Shown here: piece after piece, positions 10,987 through 22,900 of the stretch
Position numbering within the stretch: position 1 is the first letter of the stretch
Layout: each line of letters begins with the position of its first letter
Assembly: GCA_027886175.1 (NCBI GenBank)
Contig: JAJNNQ010000130.1
Span: forward strand, 13,285,501-13,349,500
Length of the DNA stretch: 64,000 nucleotides
Reading direction: 5' to 3'
Source of the DNA: Phylloscopus collybita
Lineage: Eukaryota > Chordata > Aves > Passeriformes > Phylloscopidae
Position numbers and translations under genes: made by a program
Notes under the pieces: model-generated
Told to the model about the DNA's origin: nothing
Seen by the model: the letters and a program-made list of their open reading frames with translations, nothing else
The model's database searches: none

Positions 10987-12920
10987 TATGAACAGCTTTA
11001 TGTACAGATCTGTTCTTCATATCTAAACAGATTCTCAGCATGGCTTCTAATTCTGTGATATATCAATTTTAATAAAGACTCAAACAAAAACTCTGTGTAA
11101 ACCATATGTAGAGAATTAATCATAGGTTTATGCAGTTGTCTTAGACTGCATTATGGGAAAACAGAAAAGAAGAGAATGTTACAAATACTAACTCTAAAAG
11201 GATTACACATTGTGTAGTTCAGTCAATGGTTAATATGTATTTTAGTTGGAGCATATACAATACAGAAAGAGTAGTAAGGAACTTCCCTTTTAATTGAAAG
11301 ATATTACGATGAAGTTTTAGGTCAGAAAATAATTCTACACCATTTTGGGGAATTTTTTTCTTCCTTTTCTTTCTTAGTCTGTCCATGTACCAGATGAAGT
11401 AACTTTTCAATTACGTGTGAGGCCAAGGGTTAAAAATTAACAAAACAAGAATGCAGAGTATTTTTACAGAGGTAAATGCAGACAGATACTGTTGCTTTTT
11501 GTAAAACCTATAAATTTCACATTAAATTGGATATCCAGTGTAATGTGCTAATGCTTGTTAAGTCAACAAAGGGATCTCTTAAAAGTAAATTTATGACACT
11601 AAGAGTGGGAGAAGTCTAGCTGTAGCTTATAGAGCACAGAGACATTTCTCAAGGTATCAAGTACAGCTATAAAAACTGATCTATGAAGTAAATAATTTGC
11701 AGATAAAAACTATGTTGAAATTCTTCATTAATGTTGCAAAGTCTAGCTCTTGGCATTTAGGAAAAGTCTGAATCAGAGTTGAATACACAACTGTTTAACT
11801 GAAGATCACATTTTCCATAAAACCAAATGAGGCATTTCTGAGACATATCTGGAAATGTACTCTGATGAAGTACTGGTACTATTTACTGGTTACACAGTAA
11901 ATATTCAAGATTAATTACTTTACTTGTGTCTTTTGAAATCTTCATTGTTTTTAATAGTATCCATTTTGTTTGTTTAAAGGGTATACCAAAGTAATTATTA
12001 GTTGGTACTTCCTGCCTCATGAGCTTTGTATTTATAGCCCATTCCTCTTTGAATTTGGCAATGCCAAGTCATGGTTACAGAACTGTCTGAGGTCTAGACT
12101 TTGGATTCGTTTGTTTCTTTTCATGTTAAATGTGGTTAAAGTTTTAACATAGTTATGGGCTTCATCTTTGCATTCATTATTCCCCTTTTGTAACCATCTT
12201 GTACTCATCTCTAAGAGTCATTAAGTATCACTACTTAATAGAGCACTTTAAACACTTCTTCAGTGGAAAGTGTGTGTAATCAAACTCCTGCCAATGATAG
12301 AGGCAAGCATGCATTTGTTGTGATATCTGGATTGTTAGATTTATTAATTTTCAAACTCCTAGTTTCACATCAAAGTGAAATAGAATGATGCATCAATATT
12401 GCTATTAATTTTCAGGAAGGGCTTTTCTTATAAGCTCCCTTATCCATACTCCTCTTCTGGTCCTTCTGTATGGGAGAACATTGGTTAAAGTCCTCAGAAC
12501 CACATCATTATGTCACTGCCAATTAAATTCTTCATCTCTTTTACATCTTGAGAATTCTCCCAGTTGATAAGAAACAACACAACTCATCTAGAAAAGCCAG
12601 CTTAACAAAACTGAATCACTCCATTATTACAGACACCTTCATCTTCTGGCTCTTCATCTGCTGTCTCAACATTTGTTTAGAAATTCACTGGAGTGGAAAC
12701 TAAAATTCAGTAGGATAGAGTCTTGATTAGTTGGAATATCTCAGGGTATCTCACCAATGTAACTAGTAAAATAGAAGACATGATACCTACCTTGGAAGCA
12801 TAATAACAGGTCATGCAGAGACTTCCCTACTGGGGTCAGAGCAGTTCAGGAGCTCTTTATCACATCATCTTTATCTGAAATGCAAAGATTTAGAGTGAAA
12901 TTATGGCTCCAATTAAGCCC

Positions 12921-12925
<5 letters not shown>

Positions 12926-12962
<37 letters not shown>
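12926..12962. repeat. 37-bp poly-T tract
   Basis: There are 37 consecutive T residues, the longest homopolymer in the window. On the minus strand it would be a poly-A tail following sequence from 12963 onward. I do not recognise that upstream sequence as a known SINE, snRNA or gene transcript, and no flanking target duplication was evident. Tract length in assemblies is error-prone. Confidence 0.9.
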
Positions 12963-12967
<5 letters not shown>

Positions 12968-13224
12968 TTACTTTGGTAGCAGTATAATATAATTTCCAGC
13001 CCACCTGTGTATAAAACTTTAGAAAATGGCATATAATTTTCTCTCTCTGTGTTCTGCAATGGCTTTATTATTGTGTTTACAAGTAGTAAGACAGAATGTT
13101 CTTGTTTTCATTCTTGGTTTTGTAAAGGAGCTATTTCTTCTTCCTTTCAAGCTTGTGAACCTGATATCTGAGTGTCAGTTTTGTAAACTTGACAGATGTG
13201 TGCTGTTAAGGGAGGAGATCAAAG

Positions 13225-13620
13225 GGAAAGCTGGTGGGCCTCAATGTTTTGGCTGTGACAGGATGAACTCATCACAGAGGACTGAGCTGACAAGAGTTGC
13301 AGCCAGGGCACAGCTGCTTGCTTAGGGATGGGGAGCCAGGAGCTGGGGGCTGTGCTGTGCTCTCACTGACAGGACAGCAGGGTTCAGCAGCACCAGGGTC
13401 TGAGCATGGCAGGCAGAGCACAGTGCTGGTGAGAGGGCCCACCATCACCCCTAGACACAGCAGTGAACCAAGCTCAAATTCCTGTCAGGAGCAGATGATG
13501 GGAGAAGAGACAGGGCTGGGCAAAAGGCAAGCAGTGAGCAGGGTTTGTAGGAGTTCCCAGGTGAGACTGGTCAAAGAGCCCATTAGTGAAACCAGCCCCC
13601 ACAAAGAGCTGTTTGCTTTT
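13225..13620. other. Locally GC-elevated segment of unknown origin
   Basis: This block is noticeably richer in G and C than the surrounding AT-rich DNA, with many 'cagag', 'ggcag' and 'gctg' runs and few CpGs. Overlapping open frames of 99 and 112 codons cross it on the plus strand (13026-13325 and 13297-13635) without recognisable domains. It could be an old LTR or retrocopy, or ordinary compositional variation. I could not find terminal repeats or a target duplication. Confidence 0.3.
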
Positions 13621-16600
13621 CAGTCTTTTCTCTAGTTTTTTCTTCCTTCCTTTTTCTACCAGCTGTCAACCTAGCACAGGTTACCTCATTCCTTTTCTGA
13701 ATGGCATCTTTCTTACACATCTGAGAATAACACCTAAGAAGATAAAATGATGAAAGTCTTCTTCACACTTAAGGGAAAAACAACTAAATTTTCTATTGCA
13801 TATGCTGAGTTCTCAAGTGCCCCCCTAAACAATGCTTTCTGAAGCTCCACCTGTCTGAGTCTACAAATCAGCACATTAGATACCCTTTTTGCATTCATAT
13901 CTTTGGACTTTTACACATACAATTCTGAAAACAAAATCATAGTTTACTTGCACAGCTGCATGCCACAGAGGAAAATTCTGGCGAGCACTGCGAAAAGGGG
14001 AAGTTTTGTTCAGTGGAGATGGGATTTCATATTTACTTTTTCACTGTTCTAACAGGTTTATCCATGAGTGTCACAGATGCTTTTGGAAAGATCAACACCT
14101 CCCTTGGGAGACAAAGTAAATGCAGAACAGGAACAGAAACTTTTGCATTTCAAAGGAGGTTCTTGAGACCAAGTTGGTTGCAGAGAAATATAACAGGGAC
14201 TCTTTCCTTTTTAACTAGCTTAAGACAACGCTTTTCAGACTAATTTCCCTCTTACTTATGATCTGTGTATTTGTCAGTCAAGTGGGCTCAGTTATTAACC
14301 ACTCATTTGCTATTCTGTAACTTACTATGTTAATTCATTTTACAAGAGAGCATGCAGGGATTCTTCCTTCTCTGTTCAAATACAGCATAAACATTTATGC
14401 TAACCTCCACAAGTCATGCTGAACTTGCCAGGAATATTTATCACATGACCTAAAAAATGTATCTACAAAAATTTCAGTTAGCGCTATTCTTCATTAGCTT
14501 TTTTTTTTTTTTTTTTACTGTTTTATCAGCATGTACTAATATGGCATTTGTGACCCATACATTTTACATTGTAGAGTTAATCAGGTCAAAATAAAATCAG
14601 TTGAAGTTAGTCAGATATTTTCATTGATTTATCAGTTCTAATGACAACATACTGGCTGAAAAGTTTTAAAGAATGCCACATAATGATAATGAAACAATCT
14701 TGCCTCAACACATGAGAGCCCATTGTATTGAAAAGTGGCATTAGAAAATCCATTTAATGTTATCACCATGTTGTTAGAAGCATTTTGAAAAGTAGATACT
14801 CAGGCATTGAATTTATCAGTTGGAAAAACATAAATGAATATAATGTTCTTAGCCTGTGAATGTGGAAATAAAGTATTGGTTTTATCTCACTAAAACCAAC
14901 ATATACAACTGAAGCTGGACTAAACCCAAAATATGACATAGTACTTTTCAGTGACATGTAAGAGCTTACTGACTAAAAGAAAGCTTCTTCTGAAAGAAAG
15001 TGGGTACTTTGTCACATAGATCCCATTAACTTTCAATGGGCTTTTTGGAAAATTAGGTCACTAAGTTACCACTACACGCAGTATTAACATAATACTTTCC
15101 AACATTTCCATGTGTCTTAACCCCAATACTTGATAGCCTAAAGGTACATCCATAAATCATCTGTTCCTTGATTTTCCATTCTATAATTTAATTGAAGCTC
15201 AGATTGACACCAGAACTTCCAAAAATACAGCCTGATTACTTAGAATTCTGTATCTCAAAAGAAAGCTTAAAACATGCATACCACATAGACAACATTGGTT
15301 TCATTTTCCTAATTTAATAGTTTGTTGTCACCGCATATTTAAATAATTTCTCTTTGATTTTGCCAACACACCAACTGTTAAACAAAATACTGGGAAGCAG
15401 AACTTGCACACTATTAGCATTTTGTATCCAAGCAGATTTTAGGCCAAAGGAAGGCACAAATATAATTGAACTCAAAATTGTTTATATCTTCCCCCTCATT
15501 AAGGACTCTTCTGTGCTTACTCAGGTAAGTCAGTGCTGTCTGTAAGAATCTTTCTGGCATACAGAAATCTTACAAATCTATGTGGAAAACTAGTCACCGA
15601 AACTGTTCTATGGAAACTAATAGAAAAGTGCAAAATGTCATTATCCAAACAAGAGAGTCAAATCATTACAAATACCCACAAATAAAAATAAAATTATTGT
15701 AGAAATGAAAACTTCCCTTTATACAGCACAGGCTGACAAAAATACTGAGCAACTTGAGGCCGGGAAGAAAAGATCAAAGATCCTTGTGAGACACCACTTT
15801 TAGCAAGAGTTTTTCATCCCAAGAAAATTTTGAACACATGAGATTGCTGTGCTTGAAATGGTATTTATACCTCTCCTGTTTAACGTGTTTAAAATACAGT
15901 TTAGCTAATTACACTTCTGCCTACCATAAAAATTATCTATGTATGTTCCTCAAATCATTTCTGGATACTGGTTTCCATAAAAATATGGATATTAACTAAA
16001 ATAACTTAATTCTCAGCATTCACTGCTGACCTGGCTGTTATAATTCCATAACCCAGGTTTGTCCACTTCTGGCTTGTTTGTTCAGCTTTTTACAATTTAA
16101 AAATCTTCAAAGGGTGAGAGAGGCGGCGTCTTTTGCAACAAACCCCTTTGAAATGGAAACAGAACTCTGTCCCAGTCACTGCGGCAGTTCAGTCTCATTA
16201 TTTTAATCACTGTGCAGCATTTACATTTGGAAAAGAAAAGGGCTGTTTCCATTGGCTCCATCTGGCAAACTGTCTGTCATCTTAATGGACATGAATTCCA
16301 AGTTTCTTACACCTGTGGCCATACTTGAATTCATCCCCCTCTTGACAAGAGCACTTCTTAAAAAACCTAGCTGAATGAACTATCAAGCCTGGTCATCAGG
16401 TTTAATAACTATTTACCTCATTAAAAGGCTTAGAAAGCATTTTCAATGCTTTATATTTTTATTAACTTTTTTGTTTTGGTTTGGGGTTTTTTCCTTTTTT
16501 TTTTTTTTTTTTTTCTTTCCCCTCCATTAGTTATCAGTTTCTATCATCAAGACTGATTCTTACTTTAAAGCAGTGACAGGACTAAATTAAATTGTGGACC

Positions 16601-18901
16601 TAAATATCATCCTCTCAAAATTTGTCAAAGTATCCAGCCCTAAGAATGGGGGATCTCTCATGCAGAGTTCAGCAAAGGAACGACTCAGTGGTACTGTCCT
16701 CCCTTTTGGGAAATTACATTATCAAAAATATAACTGAATACAGGACATATTCGTCAGCCTTTACGTTCTTCTACATTTAGAAAACAGAGGGGAGAGGAAT
16801 TTTTGATTAAGATATTTTTGGCACCCCAAACAGGAAGTTTGGCACTTGTTGAAGTAAAATTATATTATTCGTGTAAAGTCTAGTCATTTATGTCTCATAC
16901 ACGTGCCTTCTTAATAATTTGGGGGAAGTCATACATTAAGAGAACACAAAAAAGTCTAGCCTAAATAAATATTGATTTAGAAGATAGAAATCAATGTTTT
17001 AGAAAGAACAAAAGAAAAAAATTAAAAAAAAATTGGAAAGAGAAAAAGAACAGTAGAAGACACACCTGTAATGATCTATTTTCATAAAAGTACACATTTT
17101 GCAAGTGAAGTGATAACTAAAAAATACTTGGTTTTGTTAATATCTAGACCTCAACTGTTGGTAGCTGATCCACACTGTGAAGGAGACTGCAATTGTAAAT
17201 CAGATTCCAGTTTCCAGCTACCAATAAATCCAATAATTTACAAACATTTAAGCCTCACATTTTTGTTTTACTCATGCACATGACCACATTCCATTTTTAG
17301 CTTCAGTAGCTCATTTGCAAATGAATTTAGGGGTGATAATGGAGCTTCATAAAACAAACATTTACACTAATTTAAATGACATTAAAGTATTTTTATTCAT
17401 CCCATTTGCCATAGCTTTTGTTTTACTAAATTTTCTCTGCGCATTTGCATTCCTAAGATTAATAAAATTAATATTTTTTGAAAACTGCAGTGTCCCTGTA
17501 ATTACCTTGGATACAAATTCCAGACATTTCATTGCCTTCATTAAGCCTGTAGTCATATGTGGCTCAGAAGATTAGTAATTAGGTGGTTAATGGACAGTTT
17601 ACTCTACTTTTTCAGTCTGTCTTCAGTTTTTATTTTTTTTTACCAACCCCTCATAGCTTCTTCAAGCAGTTGCAGCCTTTGCATACTAATGTATCCCTTC
17701 TTCCCTGGCTGAAGGAATCACCTACATAGAGTTCCAGAAAACTCAGAGTCTTATAAATCAGCACCGAATTGCACAGAAATTAATTTATTTCATTGAAAAG
17801 CTTTCTTTCTAATTAGGTGTTGCTGTCTTTAGTGACAAAAACTGTGAATCTGTAAATCATATTTTGGCTATTAACAGTTAATGAAGTACGAGAACACTTA
17901 TTCCCTACAGTATGAAGATAAAAGGGTATGTAGATTAAGTAAAGATTCAGTCTAGATTCCTAGCAGGTAGCCCACAAGTTCTTAAGTTACTCAGCACTTT
18001 TGAGAAAGGGATGCCATGTGTTTGTGGGAAGCCAGAAACAGGTGAAAGAGCAATTTGTAAATTTTTCTTTTGCTTCTCCCTCAAACCAGGGATCCAAAAA
18101 AATCTGCATACTGCTCCAGTAGGTCATGTGACATTACAAGATTCAGAGACACACCAGGTTTCTACTTCACACTCTGATGACCAAATCCAGATTCTTTTCC
18201 TACTCAGTTCAAGGCTTTTTTTGAAGACAGCTAAACAAAAGTCTCTCCAAAGCACAGAAAGACGTAAGGCAAATACTGGTTTAGTTAGAGGAAATATGTG
18301 CATACATCCAACACCTTCAATTTGTTGGGATAATCAAGAAGAGCAGGGGTCAGACAGGCCTCCAGCCCCTGCTCTAGGGTGTGCATGCCAGAGATGGGGA
18401 AAAGAATGGGGCAGGACTTTCTGCTCACAAGTGACTATTGAGTATCCCACTAGATACCAGGTATTTTCTCTCCACACCTTCTCTGACAAAAATTAGATGC
18501 ATAAAACATTCTAAGTGATTTCCAATGTCTTGCCAGATCATATTCTTTTGATCTCTGGTTAGCGATCAGTTAAGTTATGCCCTGCCTATATCACTGGCAG
18601 ATCAATAAAGGATGCAAAGGGCCAAGAACTTTGAATGGTGTAATGTTACAGCAGACCTCGTGTTAGGGGTAGAAATGAGCCAAGACAAAGAGTCTCATTT
18701 AACAACATGAAAAAGGTCCTGGCTTATTCTTCTTTACAGCTCAGTTATCCTGACTCTGGCTACACCAAGCTCCTACTGCAGGGTCCCACTGCAGACCCTG
18801 ACTGCTGGGCATTTCCTGCTGCAATATGACTGCAAGGATTTCCTTGCTGCCTCTGACTGCAGGATTTACCCAGCTCAGCTGTGGCTGCAGGCTCCAACCC
18901 C

Positions 18902-18930
18902 TGTGAGGTCAGACCCAGACTGACCTCACA
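18902..18930. repeat. 11-bp perfect inverted repeat within the LTR
   Basis: TGTGAGGTCAG (18902-18912) and CTGACCTCACA (18920-18930) are exact reverse complements separated by 7 nt. They would form a stable stem in RNA from either strand. The repeat lies in the transcribed-type part of the LTR. Its function is unknown. Confidence 0.85.
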
Positions 18931-19100
18931 GCAAATCTTCTACAGCAGCAACTCTCCTCCTTGTTTAGGTCTTTGTGTTTCTCTGGGTCATTCCTTCTTC
19001 CTCAAGGCTCCTTTACCTCCTCCAGGTCTTCCTTCAGTATCTCCTTCAGAGTCCTCCAACCAGCCAACCCACCCCTTTTCTCACACTTACCTTTATCAGC

Positions 19101-19180
19101 CACAGCTGTGACCCATTAAGGGCCAGGCTGTTGCTCTTCTTTGGTAATTAGTACAGCTGTGACTTATCAGGGGCCAGGCC
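19101..19180 (-). promoter_or_regulatory. Duplicated CAGCTG module in LTR U3-like region
   Basis: Two related 29-bp stretches, 19101-19129 and 19152-19180, share an ACAGCTGTGAC core (an E-box, CAGCTG), then a variable 'ccattaag'/'ttatcag' and 'ggccaggc'. They lie upstream of the TATA-like element when read on the minus strand, the position of duplicated enhancer modules in many retroviral LTRs. This is an inference from sequence layout only. Confidence 0.45.
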
Positions 19181-19900
19181 ACCTGTAATCCTTTCTTCTG
19201 CACCTACAATGTAAGAAGTCTTTGCTTTTGTTTTGACAGTCAGGATCCAAAACAGCTAAAGCTATTGAAGCTTCAGAATTTCATCAAATGCAAATTTCCA
19301 GCTTTGGTACACAGGAGGTTAACACTGTCCTTCGTAGCCCTGGAGTGATATATGAAAATATACAGTCAGTGACTTCACGAAACCCATTTAAGCCCTGCAT
19401 GTACATTTTTCACTTCACCAACTACTCTGGTGGTAGCCAGTAGATGTAATTTCATCAAGCTTGTGCTCCTGACAGCAGTCACATCAAATTAAAGAATCTT
19501 CCAGACTTAGCTGGCACCTTCATCTAAGCCTTTATATCAAATAATATGCCTGTTGCCTTCATCATGCAATCCTTAATTATGTGAAAATCAGCAGACTGCT
19601 GCTTGTGCCAGCAAAGAAAATGAGGAAAGAATAGTGTTCTTTCCAATGCACATGGCTGGACATCCTTCAGAGACATCTGATTTGATTGGCAGTAACAATA
19701 TTCCATTGATGTTCTTTTTTATATCTGTAACTTAAGGCCCTTTTCCTAAAGAATTAGCTTATGCATGCACATATCAAAATCTGCATTTTTTTTTTCTTGG
19801 TGACAGAGATACTGCAAATTTTAGTCCTAGTTTTTAAACAGATGCTACTTGGTGGATAAGTGTGATGTGCCCCTAGGACGTAGGACGACTACATTTTGCT

Positions 19901-19927
19901 AAAAAAAAAAAAAAAAAAAAAAAAAAA
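19901..19927 (+). repeat. 27-bp poly-A tract preceded by a tandem 7-mer
   Basis: There are 27 consecutive A residues. Just upstream, TAGGACG occurs twice in tandem (19874-19887), an unusual CpG-containing pair in this CpG-poor region. The tract could be the tail of a retroposed copy, but I found neither a recognisable upstream source nor flanking target duplications. Confidence 0.8.
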
Positions 19928-22900
19928 TTAGGAGGAAGATTGTTTACTACAGAAGCATGCTGTGGGTATATGTCATGGGTCATGGGAGACTCACAAAATT
20001 TCTTATCCAAGTCCCAAACAAAGATGTTCTTTCTAATTTCTTGAAGTCAAATACAAACCCCAAAGGGGATCAAGGTCAACACAGCAAACTAAGTGATCCA
20101 TCAATAATCTAATGAAATCCCATTGACCCAGAAGAAAATCTAGAAGCAATACAGATACCTCTGGATGCTGGAACAGTATCTATCAATTGCTGGCCTCTGG
20201 ACCTTGTCATTACCTGACATCTCCCCTGCTAAAACCATCCCTAGGAATCTTCTCATTGCTACAACCTGATCACTTGTACTAGACTGGCTGCTAGTACCTA
20301 ACAAACTGCTCCATGCTAAATTTCAGCAAAAAACATCATAAAAGAGATTTTGGTCCTTTTAACTTCCTGCCTGTCATTACCAATGCAAAATATTTTAAAA
20401 TAAGCTTCTTTAGAAATGACATTCTGATATTTGCCAAGCATTTCAGGAAACCTGGCCAGAGGGAATGTCTGAGGACTCTTATCTGCCTTAGTTACAAAAG
20501 AACCAAACCCCAGTAACTTCACCAATAAGAAAGGATAATAATTAAATATTTAAAAAAAAAAAAAAAAAAAGAAAACTATGCATAGATCAATTGACAGATA
20601 TAGACAGATTGTTTATATCAGATATTTAACAGATCCTGGTTTTTTGTTTACCTGATACCTCTGTTTGACAGGCATCTGTTACACGTGCCTGCAATATAAT
20701 ATCTATTCCAAAAAAAGAGTAATCAAATTCATGCATGACAAACATGCTTTACAAATGTTTCTTGCTAATGTCTCAGCTCTTTTTCAATGTCCACTGATGC
20801 ACCAAGGACAGCTGAAAGAGCAAATGAGAAACCTGCCCTGGAAAAATAAAAAGAAACTACTATAAGGAGCATCTGTTTCTCACAGTCTGATGACTTTTCG
20901 GTGGGAGAGAAGCACACAGTGTTATTGGCAAGAAATTAATATTAAAATATAAAATAAAAGGTACGTTATGTCAAGTCCCAGGACTGTGATGTACTGTGAG
21001 TGTGAACTGTAAAAAGTATTCAATTGTTGCAACTGTATTGAACTGTACACTATGCATGTCTTTGAGTTTATTGCCTCATGCCACAAATACTCCCTTATTC
21101 CAAATCTCAGCCACATGCAGGAAAATGTATTTTTGCTGCAATCTAAATGGACTAATAAAAAACAACATTCAACCATTTGGAACTGAAATATTCATGAAAT
21201 TCTCAGGGAACAATGAAACTGAAGTGCTTCAGCTATCCTCAAGGAACAAGAGTCAAGAACACACAGAAGTAACTGGAAAGTGTCCTACTGTGCCTTAAAA
21301 TTTTGCTCTTTATTCTTCTTCGGCCTTTTACTCTTCTTATTTCAAATCAGGCAACTTCCTTCCCATTTAGTAGATCCCACTCCTGGCTACTCAGGTGGCT
21401 CACATCCATTTATTTAAATTTTAGCCCGTGTTAAATTACTATGAAAGCAAAATAGGAGACTGCTCTGCCTACCTGAGTGAACTCCCTCTGCCACAGTACA
21501 GTCCTACAGCCAGATGATGTATTTATGTGTGTGCATCTTCACATGAGTCCAAAGGAATACTGAAATTAATTTTAAAGACTTCCTAAAAGTGAATCCTCAG
21601 TCTCAGGGAAAACTGCATATCCCTTGCTTGTTAGAATTAAATGCTGGGAGCTAGCTGTAACCCAGGCTTCTTGAGACATTTGTATTAGCTGACCAGTTCC
21701 TACTTCCATGAAACCTATGACCCAAATAAGAAAAACAGATTCCTAATTAAAACTGCAAGCAGAAAAACGAAATTATCTTACACCATTATTTAGAAATCTG
21801 GGTCAGTGCTATTCTTGCCAGGAATTGAATGGGTCTAGAAATAATGTGCAATGGGGCCAGCTATTTTTAACTACTGCAGCTCTGTGCCTCAGACCCTTAC
21901 GACTGACATCTGTAGCTAAAGTGGATGTTATCTGTGCCTCTTCAGTATCTGCTGGTCTGGGCAAGCAGAAAGTAAATTCACACAATTCTGTTTATAATTC
22001 TCTATTCTTAGCATCTATGTAGCTATCTGTAATGTCAAATGTAACTGTCACCCTTCTCTTCTTTTTAATGTACGCCCTTTTTCAGAAGAGAAGTTGGAAC
22101 ATTCCTGCAATAGCACAGAAAAGGTCTCTGTTTCTCCCATATCACAGATGTATTCAGGTAATCCATACTTTTTGTCTCAGGAAGGCAAATAAAACCCAAA
22201 TAAAAAATAAAGCAGGTAATCAGCCTGCTAAGTGTGGAAATAAGAAATATTTTAGAGAACTTTTCAAGGAGCCTTTGATCTATTCTGATGGTTTCAGATG
22301 ATGTTCAAACTGCCAGGACTGTCTTTAATGTCTGCATTAAAACTTTCCCTTCCTTTTGGTATAACAGCCAGCACTGCCTACCCACAAACTTTTCTTTACA
22401 CATCCTCTAGGGGCAAAGGCTGCTCTGGCTGCAGCCAGCCTCCTCTCTTCAAGCTCCCCAAAGCTGCTTGTCAGCAGCTTTCTGCACCACCTCCATGCAT
22501 AACCATTGTTGCCATGCTCGTGCCTGCATGTTTTGGTTTTGGGAATTTCATTCCCAGGCACGGTCTTGATACACAAAGACATGCAATGTAAACTATTGTG
22601 TGTTTTCCACATCTGTTCTCAGAGGAGGGACTTTTGTGGTAGTCTTTGGAACGGACTAATGGTTCCCAAAGGTCCCACCTCTGAGGTGGGCACATCTGAG
22701 AAAGTATAATTGGAATTAGAAAAATAAACCGGGGTCTCTCTCTTGCTTGGAGAGATCACGCAGCCTTCAGAATGCACTCTCTGCCTCGTTCCTGTGTGTC
22801 CCACAGCGACAGACCATCTCTTCCAAAGTCCCAGTCAGGGCTTCTGCATCAACACCTAAACAACGTTTGAAGTCAGGAAATATTGACATAATTCAAAACC

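Larger units (their letters stand above)
10987..18643. other. Intergenic or intronic sequence with no supported gene
   Basis: Mostly AT-rich unique DNA with long homopolymers (37 T at 12926-12962, 18 T at 14499-14516, 20 T at 16495-16514). A stretch at roughly 13225-13620 is visibly richer in G+C than its flanks and is described separately. The 161-codon frame at 18011-18496 is the longest in the window, but its translation shows no domain. It begins at an arbitrary ATG and reads like random composition, so I do not call it. Confidence 0.5.
18644..19209 (-). mobile_element. Solo LTR of an endogenous retrovirus (second family)
   Basis: On the minus strand the element starts 'tgtaggtgcag' (19208 leftward) and ends 'gctgtaaca' at 18644. 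The 5-bp repeat TGTAA lies on both sides (18639-18643 and 19210-19214), leaving one unexplained base at 19209. The minus strand runs through two CAGCTG-containing modules, a TATA-like 'gataaagg', a long transcribed-type region, and an AATAAA-like 'aataag' near 18725. The final part resembles other avian LTR 3' ends ('aatgagactctttgtcttgg'). At 566 bp with no internal coding sequence, a solo LTR is the simplest reading. Family assignment needs a repeat search. Confidence 0.62.

Noticed and set aside
18011..18496. 161-codon open frame, the longest in the window
   Set aside because: No domain, no homology I recognise, no promoter or splice context. Length is within chance expectation for 64 kb read in six frames.
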